NCBI GenBank assembly: GCA_028554645.1
Contig: JAQOOI010000070.1
Location: 310,001-374,000 of the forward strand
DNA length: 64,000 nucleotides
DNA from: Omphalotus guepiniiformis
Taxonomy: Eukaryota; Basidiomycota; Agaricomycetes; Agaricales; Omphalotaceae
Direction: 5' to 3'
How positions within the stretch are numbered: the stretch's first letter is position 1; every line of letters begins with the position of its first letter. This document shows, in pieces, positions 10,081 to 18,774 of this stretch. The notes beneath the pieces are model-generated. The model searched no databases, was not told where the DNA came from, and worked only from the letters and a program-made list of their open reading frames with translations. A program made the translations under genes and the position numbers.

Positions 10081-13000
10081 TCACGTCTGTCTTTTTGACC
10101 TGGTTTTGACTCTTTCGTCCCAATCTGGTTCCTCATTGTCTTCTAAGTTGTCCCCAAGATCTGAATCACTGTCGTCTTCATCAGAATCGTCCCCTTCAAG
10201 CCTAAGATTGGGTATGGCATCAAAAATATAATCTGTATTTTTGACCAAGTCTGTATCTTCATCCTCAATCATAGCTTCCAATTGCTTACTATCCAAGTCT
10301 ATTAGTTCATGAATATTGTCTGGCAATTGTATAGGTTCGTATCTGGCTGCATGTGGTAGGACTCTAAATGCTGCAACTTTTTCTTTGAGCACTGACCCAT
10401 CCATTTCCGCAATAACATATGATCCACCCTTTGTCCTTCTGATTACAATCATGGGACCCTTATATCTTGGATACATCTTTCTGTCTAAACTCTTTTCAAT
10501 CTGAGTATTCCTGACTTGAACCAGAGTTCCTGGTTTAAAGTCATAGTCCTTTATAGTATTTCCATATTCTTGTTCAAACTTTATTAAAGCTTTTCTTTTA
10601 TTTTCATCTACTCTTTCTCTCATTTCATTCACATGAGTTCTATGCTTAGCTAGAGCTTGTGCTCTGAATCCAAGTAATTCTTCATGAGTCAGAATTCTGT
10701 CTGGAGGTTTAACCAACCAAGTTGATTCCACAATATCCAAAGGTAGTATTGGCTCTGCCCCAGTAACTATGAAGTATGGAGAACATCCAAGACCTCTTCT
10801 AACAGTCACTCTATCTGCCCAAAAGACATGTTTCAGAAACCAGTACCATCTCTTCAAATCTCCACCAGTTGCTTTTGCCAAAGCAGTTCTGATATCAAAA
10901 TGAGCTCTTTCTATCTTCCCATTGGCTTGAGAATTGTATGGAGATATAGTAATACCTTTTATACCATATTTCTCTTCTAACCATCTCAACATTGCTCTCA
11001 TAGCTGGGGCATTATCAGTGATAACCTCATCAGGGCAACCCCATCTACAGATAATGTCTTCAAAGAACCATTCACCCATTAACCTTGCTGTCTCTGATTT
11101 CAATGCTCTACCTTCTGACCAAGAAGACAATGCACATCTACCATGAACAACATTTGAACAGCCATTACTAGGTGGTGACACTTTAAACACATCTACATGA
11201 ACCTTTTGAAACAAAGAAGGTGTATAAGTAAGAGTGGGTGGTATTTTCAGAAGTTCCAACTTTCTATTCTGACAAGCCTGACATGATTGGACAAACCAAT
11301 TAATATCTTTCTCCATATCTGGCCACCAAAATCTCTTGTCTATGACAGCTTTAGTTGCAAACATCCCTTTATGACCCAAGTTGTCATGTGCAGCATGCAT
11401 CATGTACATTCTCTTTGCCTTAGATACAACCAACTTGTGTTGACCATCTAGTTCTTCATTCCTTCTATACATTTTACCATCTTTATCAACAAAGAACTTA
11501 ACAGCTTGTCTTAGAAAAGATCTCTTTTCAGTTTTATTCAAACTTTTAATAACAGCTGAGTTCTTGTCTAGATGCCAATCCTTTATTAAAGGTAGAAGAT
11601 CGTCCATCTTCTTTCCTTCATCCCTTCTATGTACCTCACTATAAGGATGAGAATTACTCCACTCTGGATCTCCTGGTGGAATTACTAAAGTTTGAGCAAA
11701 AGCACCCTTCACCATTCCATGAGCTTCTAAAACTCTAATCCTATAACATTCTGCAATTCTTTCTTCTTCTATGCATTCTTGCAAATCATCTTCAAAATCA
11801 TTTTCAGAGTTTGCCATTTCAAAAAGATAACCACCTCTATTGTCTATTTTATCTCTGAAAGACTCAAAGTCTAGTGGTATATCATCTTCTTCATTTTGCA
11901 TTCTAAACTGTAATGGTTCTCCATTATCTTCATCTACATAGTCTTCCTCATTTACAGGTGGTCTTTCAGTTGTTATACCTCCAGGACCCCTTCTAGATAG
12001 ACCATCTGGTCCATGTAAAGTTCCCTTAACATGTACCAATGTAAACTGATATTTCCTTATATCCTCTATCCACCTGTTTATAGTTGCATTAGGACCTGAA
12101 CTGGGATGATCCAACATGCCCTTTATATAGCTAGCATCTGTTTCCACAGTCAAATTCCTACACCCATAAATCAAGTAATAAGAAGCTTCTAAAGCTAATT
12201 TCAGACCATACAGCTCTCTTTTTGGTTGAGAAAACCTTGCTTCCCTTTCATTCAATGTAATTGAACCAAAGTAGTTAAAGTACTTCTTCTTAGGATCTTC
12301 TGGGTCAGTTTGGTATATATAATATCCAACTGCCATCCAAGAGGTATCTACAGCAAGTGTGATCCCATTTTCTGACATATAGTCTATAGGTCTCAAACAA
12401 GGTGCAACTCTGATAGCTTCCTTAAGAGCTACTACAGAATCCCATTGTTCAGCCTTCATCTCAAATGGAACATTTCTGGTCAAATATTGCAACGGTGCAG
12501 CAATTTTAGCATAGTCCTTTATAAATTGTCTAAGTTGGCCAGCAGTACCCAAGAAAGCCCTGACATCTGTCTTAGAGTCAAATCTTTGCCATGTAGTAAC
12601 CACTTCTGCTATCTTATTAGAAGGTGCTTGACCCTCATATAAACAACGGTGACCAACAACCATGCCTTCTTTTACACAAATGAATGCCTTTGTACCAGAA
12701 AATGTACCACCAACATATTTCATTCTTTGTATCACTCTATTCATATTTTGCATATGTTCCCATACAAATCTCCTTATACCATTGTTTTGAGGAATAGTTT
12801 CATATCTGCCATCTGGTAACTCATATCTTGTTGCTGGACCCCTTACAGGTACATCATCAACATAAGGTATAGTCACATGTGGGATTTCATCTCTTAGAAT
12901 GAAAGTAACATCATCATGAAAGATAGGTACTGAATTAGTCCAACCCATAGGCAGTTTTACTAGTCTATGTGGCCCAAATGGTGTTTGGAAGGTGGTTAAG

Positions 13001-14025
13001 TCTCTAGAATCATCATCTATCAACCTTTCATCATACCCAACAAAGATGTCCAGTGTTCCTAGACATGCTCTTCCTGCAAAGTTTCTAGCAACATCTGCAG
13101 TAGCTGGTGGAATTCCTGAATGTTGTATAGTAACTTTATTCAATGGTTCCAGACTATGCACCAATCTCAAACTTTTTCCATCTTTCTTTAAAACACAAAA
13201 CCATTTTGATCTATAAGAAGAACTTGAAGGTTCATAAACTCCAGAATCAATTTTTGCCTTTATAATTTTACACACATCATCAAATATACCAGGTGGTATT
13301 GGAATGTTTCTTTCAACCCAAGGTACATGTGGTAAGACTGGAAATTTCACAGGGGGAAAGAAATCTGTTCTAAAGTTTCCTCCTTCTGCAGGTTCCCAAG
13401 CAAAAGCTTTTTCTTGTTGTTTCATCAAATGATGAACTAACTTCATTTCTTCTGGCCATAAAAAGCCTTCATCATGATTTTTGTCTATGATATTCTTTCT
13501 TTCTTCATTGTATCTCTCACCCAGTGTGAACTCAGGTGGATTTGGAGATAATTCCGGCATTTCTGCTAACGGATCACCAAAAATATTCCTTTCTACACGA
13601 AACTCAGCCGGTAAAGTAGCTTTAACCGGTCTAACTTTATCCTTTACAGATTTGTACTTTCCATACACATCTACAAACTCTTTATTATTTTTCTCTTTCT
13701 CTATATTACAAGAATTCTCCTCTTGAAACATAGTATCCTTCTTTTCTTTCAACTCTTCTCTCCAACTACAGAACACTTGCTTGTCCTTTCCCCTACTCTT
13801 TATAGTAGTAGAGTTCATATAAGCATCTAGCACTTCTGCAGCTTCTTTATCTCTTTCCACATACTCTTTAGCAGCAAATACAAAAGTTTCTGCCAATTCT
13901 TCTTTCTTAAAAATTCCATCTTCATCAGGTAGTTTATACCCATCCACAAACAATTCACCATTTCCTTTCAGGCCAACTCTTAGAGCTACCTCTCCCTGAG
14001 GGCCAATCAGATCATAGAGGTCTGA
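10081..14025 (-). CDS. pol: pol of element A (RT, RNase H, integrase)
   Basis: About 1315 codons are read from the -1 frameshift site. The N-terminal linker contains DLIGPQGEVAL, shared with B, C and D. The reverse transcriptase has WVERNIPIPPG, LPMGWTNSVPIF and the catalytic YVDD in PYVDDVPV. RNase H has VDTSW, KRELYG and ETDASY. The H2C2 zinc motif is in LGHKGMFATK followed by CQACQ. The integrase has D in HVDVF, D in ITDNA and E in GKIERAH. A GPY/F-like module (YKGPMIVIRR) follows, then an acidic tail. I see no chromodomain. No in-frame ATG precedes the conserved start, which fits fusion with PR by frameshifting. All catalytic residues are intact. Confidence 0.93.
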   Translation of the reverse strand, partial: SDLYDLIGPQGEVALRVGLKGNGELFVDGYKLPDEDGIFKKEELAETFVFAAKEYVERDKEAAEVLDAYMNSTTIKSRGKDKQVFCSWREELKEKKDTMFQEENSCNIEKEKNNKEFVDVYGKYKSVKDKVRPVKATLPAEFRVERNIFGDPLAEMPELSPNPPEFTLGERYNEERKNIIDKNHDEGFLWPEEMKLVHHLMKQQEKAFAWEPAEGGNFRTDFFPPVKFPVLPHVPWVERNIPIPPGIFDDVCKIIKAKIDSGVYEPSSSSYRSKWFCVLKKDGKSLRLVHSLEPLNKVTIQHSGIPPATADVARNFAGRACLGTLDIFVGYDERLIDDDSRDLTTFQTPFGPHRLVKLPMGWTNSVPIFHDDVTFILRDEIPHVTIPYVDDVPVRGPATRYELPDGRYETIPQNNGIRRFVWEHMQNMNRVIQRMKYVGGTFSGTKAFICVKEGMVVGHRCLYEGQAPSNKIAEVVTTWQRFDSKTDVRAFLGTAGQLRQFIKDYAKIAAPLQYLTRNVPFEMKAEQWDSVVALKEAIRVAPCLRPIDYMSENGITLAVDTSWMAVGYYIYQTDPEDPKKKYFNYFGSITLNEREARFSQPKRELYGLKLALEASYYLIYGCRNLTVETDASYIKGMLDHPSSGPNATINRWIEDIRKYQFTLVHVKGTLHGPDGLSRRGPGGITTERPPVNEEDYVDEDNGEPLQFRMQNEEDDIPLDFESFRDKIDNRGGYLFEMANSENDFEDDLQECIEEERIAECYRIRVLEAHGMVKGAFAQTLVIPPGDPEWSNSHPYSEVHRRDEGKKMDDLLPLIKDWHLDKNSAVIKSLNKTEKRSFLRQAVKFFVDKDGKMYRRNEELDGQHKLVVSKAKRMYMMHAAHDNLGHKGMFATKAVIDKRFWWPDMEKDINWFVQSCQACQNRKLELLKIPPTLTYTPSLFQKVHVDVFKVSPPSNGCSNVVHGRCALSSWSEGRALKSETARLMGEWFFEDIICRWGCPDEVITDNAPAMRAMLRWLEEKYGIKGITISPYNSQANGKIERAHFDIRTALAKATGGDLKRWYWFLKHVFWADRVTVRRGLGCSPYFIVTGAEPILPLDIVESTWLVKPPDRILTHEELLGFRAQALAKHRTHVNEMRERVDENKRKALIKFEQEYGNTIKDYDFKPGTLVQVRNTQIEKSLDRKMYPRYKGPMIVIRRTKGGSYVIAEMDGSVLKEKVAAFRVLPHAARYEPIQLPDNIHELIDLDSKQLEAMIEDEDTDLVKNTDYIFDAIPNLRLEGDDSDEDDSDSDLGDNLEDNEEPDWDERVKTRSKRQT

Positions 14026-15401
14026 AAATTTACAACCCCTTCTTGTACATCTTTAGGTACCACAGGTGGAGGTCTACAAATCTCTTTAAGAGTAGATCCT
14101 TCTTTCTTCTGTTCAATTCTAACACCTCTTCCTCTCAGATAGGTTCCAATAGTACACTTGTAGCCAGAATTTAGATCAGTTATGGTTATCTCTTGACCTC
14201 CATCCTCAAAGTTCTTTATTATACTTTGGGTGTTTACATCAAAAGGTCTACCAAGTAAAACTTGATATGGAGCCTCTTCCACAATATGAACTTGCAAGTA
14301 GACTGTTAAGTCCCCAAATACAAAAGGTACATTTCTAGCCATACCCTTAGTAGGCTTTAAACTCCCATTTGCACTTTGCATGTGAATCACTACATCAGGA
14401 TCCCATGACATTCCAAGCCCCATTGCTACCATTTGATCCATTGATATGATCTGAGAACCACTATCTAGAACAGCTTCCACAGTTTCATCAGAGTTATTGA
14501 TTTTTGGGAATACCACTCTAAGTCCTTCTGACTCTCTAGCCACCAGTATAACTTTATCTTTCTTGTTAGGACCTAGATCTCTAAGGAATTGCTCAACTAC
14601 ATCTTGGTGAACAATAGTACCAGCTTTCAAATCACCAGTATCTTTTGTCAATGTAATGAAAGTCTCCTTTAAAGACCAAATATCCTCAACATTTACTTTC
14701 TTTATTGGTTCCACCTCAGAGTCCATTTGAATAGGATTCAAATCATTCTGATTAGGTTCTATCTGCAAGAAAGCCTTTTCTGCTCTCTCAACAACCCTTC
14801 TATTTCTAGCTTTTCTCAGTATAACAGCTCTAATGCCTGGAGATACAGCCATAAGGTCTCCAACTGGAACAGTAATATCCATATTGAAAATCTTTTCTGC
14901 CATTTCCTCTTCTAAACCTGGTTTAGATAAAGTAGAAGCATGTCTAAAATCTCCAATCTTTCTAGCTGTTTCTTTATAGACTATAGCATTCTCTTTATTA
15001 CTTTCTTTCTGAACATTTCTAACTTTTTCTACCACTTTATTTCTAACTTTGTTCAAAGCTTGGTTACTAGGAATAGGATCTCTTTGTAATGGTTCCACTC
15101 TATCAAATGGCCTTTCTTTAGCAGGTTCAACATTAATCTCTTTTTGACCTGGTTGAATTACCATATCCTTTATAGAAGGATCCATTATATCCTCTTGATC
15201 TCTTAGTAAAGCCTCTTCATTATCCTTTGTTTCTTTCTCTAACTCCTCCATTCTCAAGGGTGGAGGTACATACAACCTTTTATCAAACCCTTTAGGCCTT
15301 ATAATTTCTACTTCCATTCTCTTTTTAATACCAACTCTTTGTTTATCCTCAGGGACCTTCTTTGCGGTACTGTACACATTTCTAGTACTAGATCCCATCA
15401 T
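14007..15401 (-). CDS. PR frame of element A (aspartic protease)
   Basis: 464 codons. The basic, low-complexity N-terminal half has no known domain. The C-terminal half holds the retropepsin active site LDSGSQI, then MQSANG, NVPFVFG, and the partner motif VLLGRPF followed by DLNSGYKCTIGTY. It would process the Gag-PR-Pol polyprotein. The frame is -1 relative to gag, and pol is -1 relative to it. The ATG lies eight nt after the gag stop in all four elements, so it could be reached by frameshift at the gag end or by reinitiation. Confidence 0.88.
   Translation of the reverse strand: MMGSSTRNVYSTAKKVPEDKQRVGIKKRMEVEIIRPKGFDKRLYVPPPLRMEELEKETKDNEEALLRDQEDIMDPSIKDMVIQPGQKEINVEPAKERPFDRVEPLQRDPIPSNQALNKVRNKVVEKVRNVQKESNKENAIVYKETARKIGDFRHASTLSKPGLEEEMAEKIFNMDITVPVGDLMAVSPGIRAVILRKARNRRVVERAEKAFLQIEPNQNDLNPIQMDSEVEPIKKVNVEDIWSLKETFITLTKDTGDLKAGTIVHQDVVEQFLRDLGPNKKDKVILVARESEGLRVVFPKINNSDETVEAVLDSGSQIISMDQMVAMGLGMSWDPDVVIHMQSANGSLKPTKGMARNVPFVFGDLTVYLQVHIVEEAPYQVLLGRPFDVNTQSIIKNFEDGGQEITITDLNSGYKCTIGTYLRGRGVRIEQKKEGSTLKEICRPPPVVPKDVQEGVVNFQTSMI
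14025..14031 (-). promoter_or_regulatory. -1 frameshift heptamer at the PR/pol junction (element A)
   Basis: The minus-strand heptamer AAATTTT is in the PR frame as A-AAT-TTT, a canonical X-XXY-YYZ -1 slippery site. It lies six codons before the PR stop. Slipping leads directly into the pol frame. The identical heptamer is in the same place in elements B and C, and GGGTTTT in D. Confidence 0.8.
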
Positions 15402-15409
15402 CGGAACAC

Positions 15410-16873
15410 TTAGTTTCCCGACTGGTTCAAGTAAGAAGCCTGACCATTTGAAGTCTGGCTTTTATCCTGATTTTCAATTCTGTCCAATCTTTCTGAAATT
15501 TTCAACAATGTGTTGGTAAAGACTGACATATCAAAACTATTATGTTGAGATTCAGAAGGTCCACTAGGCATATTATATCCCATGTCACTTTCTTCTGCAA
15601 AGATGAAGGCATTTTTGCCAACTTCCTTATCCCAACCCTTTTGTTTAGCAATAGCTTCAATTTTGTCCTTTCTAGAAGAATTCATATCACCAGATGGAGC
15701 AACTTGTCCATCTTTCATGACTATCATTCCTCTTGCATTCCTAACTAAATATCCCTTCTCAAACTGTGATTTCTGGTGAGGACAATTTGTAGCAATATGC
15801 CCTTTCTCACCACAGAAATAACAAGAATATTCTGTAGGTCCTTGTGGGTTTGCATATCTATTACCACGGTTCTGACCCATAGCAATAGATTGCATGTGTG
15901 GTATATTCATACCATTGTTACCACCTAATGTTTCTGCAAGAACCTTTTGAACTTGAGAGATCAAGGTAGCTTGATTCTCTTCAAATCTAGATTGCACCTG
16001 TTTCAAGGCAACTTCATGCCTATCCATTGTATCAGCAATCTTTCTTTCAAATTCATTCTTCTCAACATTCTCCCTTTTAATATTAAAAGGTGTGTAACTC
16101 CTTTCTCTTTCTGTTTCAGAAGCTAGAGACATGCCAACTATTGCAAAACCATCATCCATGTTATTCTCACAGATGTGGGCAGCAGCAGCTATCACATCCT
16201 CAATAGGATACTTGTCTTCCCTTCTTCTAGGATTATCTGGAGTAGCTATATAAGTCTTTTCCAGTCTATCCTTTACTTTATCCCAGAAAGCAGGTTCTAA
16301 GGATCTGCCAAACAGAGTTACTGCCTCTAAGTTAGAGATAACAGCAGGTGGCTTTGCAGCTTTCTTATACTCATATTCAAACAGCCTTTTGAACTTGAAG
16401 AACTTATCAAAGTTCTTCAACGGAATATATGCATACTCTGAATTTAACTTTCTTAACTTGGTCAGAGAACCTCCTTCTTCTAAAGAAGACTCTGGAAAGT
16501 TTTGTTTCAAAGCATCTTTGAATGTTCCCCACTTTCTACTTTTTGTTTCAGGGTAAGCTTCAACCCTTTTCTTTGTATCATGAGTCATCCAGTCTGTAGC
16601 TAAGTAAATCTTTGCTGCATCATTTTTAATTCCCATTTTCAGGAATATTTCTTCCACTTGTTCCAACCAGCTTATCAAACTGCCAGGATCTACATGGTCA
16701 AAGATAGGTGCCATTTTTGATTTCTTAGGAAGCTTATCATTCTGGATTTCCTTCAATGCTTCTGGGGAAAGTTCATGAACTCCCACCAAAGTTGTCCTTG
16801 TATTATCATTGTTTCTGGGTATATCATCATCTCCTCTACTTGGACCAGCACCAGTAGTACTAGTAGCAGGCAT
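15410..16873 (-). CDS. gag: gag of element A
   Basis: 487 codons from the first ATG. The capsid-like region includes PIFDHVDPGSLISWLEQVEE and ends before a flexible segment. The nucleocapsid zinc knuckle is CYFCGEKGHIATNC (C-x2-C-x4-H-x4-C), starting near 15830. After it comes a Lys-rich stretch and a segment KIEAIAKQKGW that is shared with B and C. Gag would form the virus-like particle and bind the RNA. The frame is open further upstream without any ATG (see the extension entry), so the true N-terminus may be earlier. Confidence 0.9.
   Translation of the reverse strand: MPATSTTGAGPSRGDDDIPRNNDNTRTTLVGVHELSPEALKEIQNDKLPKKSKMAPIFDHVDPGSLISWLEQVEEIFLKMGIKNDAAKIYLATDWMTHDTKKRVEAYPETKSRKWGTFKDALKQNFPESSLEEGGSLTKLRKLNSEYAYIPLKNFDKFFKFKRLFEYEYKKAAKPPAVISNLEAVTLFGRSLEPAFWDKVKDRLEKTYIATPDNPRRREDKYPIEDVIAAAAHICENNMDDGFAIVGMSLASETERERSYTPFNIKRENVEKNEFERKIADTMDRHEVALKQVQSRFEENQATLISQVQKVLAETLGGNNGMNIPHMQSIAMGQNRGNRYANPQGPTEYSCYFCGEKGHIATNCPHQKSQFEKGYLVRNARGMIVMKDGQVAPSGDMNSSRKDKIEAIAKQKGWDKEVGKNAFIFAEESDMGYNMPSGPSESQHNSFDMSVFTNTLLKISERLDRIENQDKSQTSNGQASYLNQSGN
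15413..15419 (-). promoter_or_regulatory. -1 frameshift heptamer at the gag/PR junction (element A)
   Basis: The minus strand reads GGGAAAC as G-GGA-AAC in the gag frame, immediately followed by the gag TAA. This is a standard -1 slippery heptamer. The -1 frame is open and leads into the PR ATG. It is supported by D (GGGTTTT) and, more weakly, by B and C (GAAAAAC) at the same position. Confidence 0.7.
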
Positions 16874-17224
16874 AGTAGTAACTTCTCTGAAACTCTTTTT
16901 AGATTTTTGTGCTGAAGCAGGTAGCCTATAAGACTTTCCAAATCCAACAGTAGATTTAGGCGGACGTAAACGATCAAATTCACCGGGTATGAACTCCCGA
17001 TTATTGTCAGATGACAGAACAAAAGAACCAGGTAATACCGGATCAACACTTTCAGGCTCTGGTACTGATTTCCCTTTGCCCTTAGATGCGGAACTAGTAA
17101 CACTTCTTTCTCTTGTAGAAGATCTGGATTGAAAGTTTAAAACTTCTTCACCAGCTCTTTGGGAATTCTTTGTCTGACGTTTTGGTTTAGGTTTGCTAGG
17201 TCCACTAATTTTGACCAGTGAACT
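16874..17224 (-). CDS. ATG-less 5' extension of the gag frame (element A)
   Basis: The gag frame stays open for about 117 codons upstream of the ATG, back to a TGA at 17227-17225. It is Ser/Lys/Arg-rich. The residues SLVKISG, then TKNSQRAGEEVLNFQSRSST, align clearly with the equivalent upstream frame of element B (SLAKISD, then TRNSREAGQEELIFESRPPR). Protein-level conservation without an AUG suggests a spliced leader exon or non-AUG initiation. Confidence 0.6.
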
Positions 17225-17377
17225 TCACAATCCAAAATAAAGCAAAAGCTCTATGTAGCACTGTATAGAACAAAACAGTACTTTATTGCACAACACAAAT
17301 TTCCTTGTAATTCAAACGGTAAAATTCCGTTAGAAAGCCACGAATTCGTCCCTCACGAAGTCAATTTGTACTTTTGA

Positions 17378-17395
17378 CCCTCGCGGTGGGCTCCA
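17378..17395 (-). promoter_or_regulatory. Primer binding site of element A
   Basis: The minus strand reads TGGAGCCCACCGCGAGGG two nt after the LTR end. The reverse complement ends in CCA, as expected for a tRNA 3' end. The same 18 bases are in elements B and D at the same spacing. The base before CCA would be U73, which is common in tRNA-Cys; this tRNA identity is a guess. Confidence 0.85.
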
Positions 17396-17397
17396 GA

Positions 17398-18774
17398 TGA
17401 TGAGAATGAAACGGGGAAATGTACTGCTAAAGGGCTAATGAACAAAAACCCAAAAACAACCAAAACAACCAAGTCACTCGAAAGGTGCGAGTCTGAGGGG
17501 GCGTTGTCGAAGGTTCCGCACGACCAAACTTATGGCTTCTTTATTAGAACTTTATATCTTTATCACAAGAACTTTATAGCTGAGCTTTTTAAAATGCACT
17601 AAGGCAAAAAGTAGCACAAGACGGTTTTGAACAAGACAGGTGTTCACTGCACAATCACAACCAATTGACCACAAGATCAAACAACCAATTCCAATAACAC
17701 AACCAGTTCAATTCAACCAACAATGATCTTTATAAAATATCGCAATAAACACCGGACTATAAACAGACCAGGGCAACTTTATGTTTTTGGTAGGATTTCC
17801 CTTCACAGGCACGATTCACGTTATAAAGACGATCCCCAGTGACCCTGTGACTCTATGGTACTCTCCTGGATTTTCTCTCTCCAGGTTACTGCCCTTTTAT
17901 ACATACTGCCAGTCCAAAATTAATAAAAACGGAAATTATAGCTAAACTGTCCTGTTTTATATATATACCTATATCCGTGTATGTAGGTTGTAAGTATCTG
18001 TGCCAAGTATGTCCATTATTACTTGTATAGGTCTATTTTATGAGGCAAACCTCAAAAATGCGTTTTAATTCCATTATTTTTATTATAGGCAATATTCAGC
18101 CCCTTTATTTCATTTTTACGGATTTCCTTGACATTTCTCGGGCATCCGGGTTCCATAGGATTAATCACCTGATAGAAATTATACCCCTCAAAGTATCACA
18201 TTGTTTTGTTAAAGGAACTCCTTCAATTCAGTAGTATTCCGAGAAATTTTACTGATCGAGTTTTTACACCTCCTAACCGGTTTCTTGTCAAGCAATTTTC
18301 ACCGGACAATTAATCGAAGCAAATTTCCTCGATCAACTTTTGTTCCTGGCGATTAATTAAGGAGTAAATACCCCAAAACTATTCTAGATCCATTATTTCG
18401 ACTCTATTTCGCGTCCCATCCATTTTTAGTTTCCGCCGGGTTTTTATTCTTTATTGACCGGAGGAAGATGTTCCCCTAATAGTTATATGATGCAATTGAC
18501 GTTGTGATGTCAGAGTTCTCGTTACGAGATTGGGTGAGTCTGATTCAACAGTGGATGGCTATTGAACAATTCTCTACATCACAACTGTACTGACTAGCCT
18601 AGAACCTTGATACACATGTTGTACCGTAGGTAATAGAACATGCTTTATTACTCAAATCACAACACATTTTGATTGACAAGGCGGGCACCTTTCAACCCTC
18701 TAATACCTCACTGCAAATGCCTAAAATGACTAATCACCTGGCATTTAATGCAGGTGCCGAAAATCGGCGCATCA
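17398..18774 (-). repeat. 5' LTR of element A
   Basis: 1377 bp, matching 4074-5450 with about a dozen differences. A minus-strand TATA box (GTATAAAAGGGC, near 17893-17904) is the likely promoter of the genomic RNA. The right edge CGCATCA is followed by the flank ACGG. Confidence 0.95.

Larger units (their letters stand above)
4074..18774 (-). mobile_element. Element A: complete Ty3-type LTR retrotransposon with two antisense genes
   Basis: The element is 14,701 bp and its sense strand is minus. In sense order it has the 5' LTR (18774-17398), PBS, gag, PR, pol, antisense gene 2, a central PPT-hairpin, antisense gene 1, the 3' PPT and the 3' LTR (5450-4074). Both LTRs are 1377 bp, begin TGATGCG, end CATCA, and differ at roughly a dozen positions by eye (about 99% identity). 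All three sense frames and gene 2 look open, so the element may be recently active. The flanking tetranucleotides are ACGT on the left and ACGG on the right. They are similar but not identical, and the Helitron sequence on the two sides is not contiguous. Confidence 0.93.

Noticed and set aside
10316..13726. Plus-strand open frames within the pol of element A
   Set aside because: They are short shadows of the minus-strand pol frame, with no conserved motif and no splice pattern.
18748..18774. ATG start for the helicase frame
   Set aside because: The first nine codons are LTR sequence of element A. The real homology begins at 18775, so this ATG arose from the junction.
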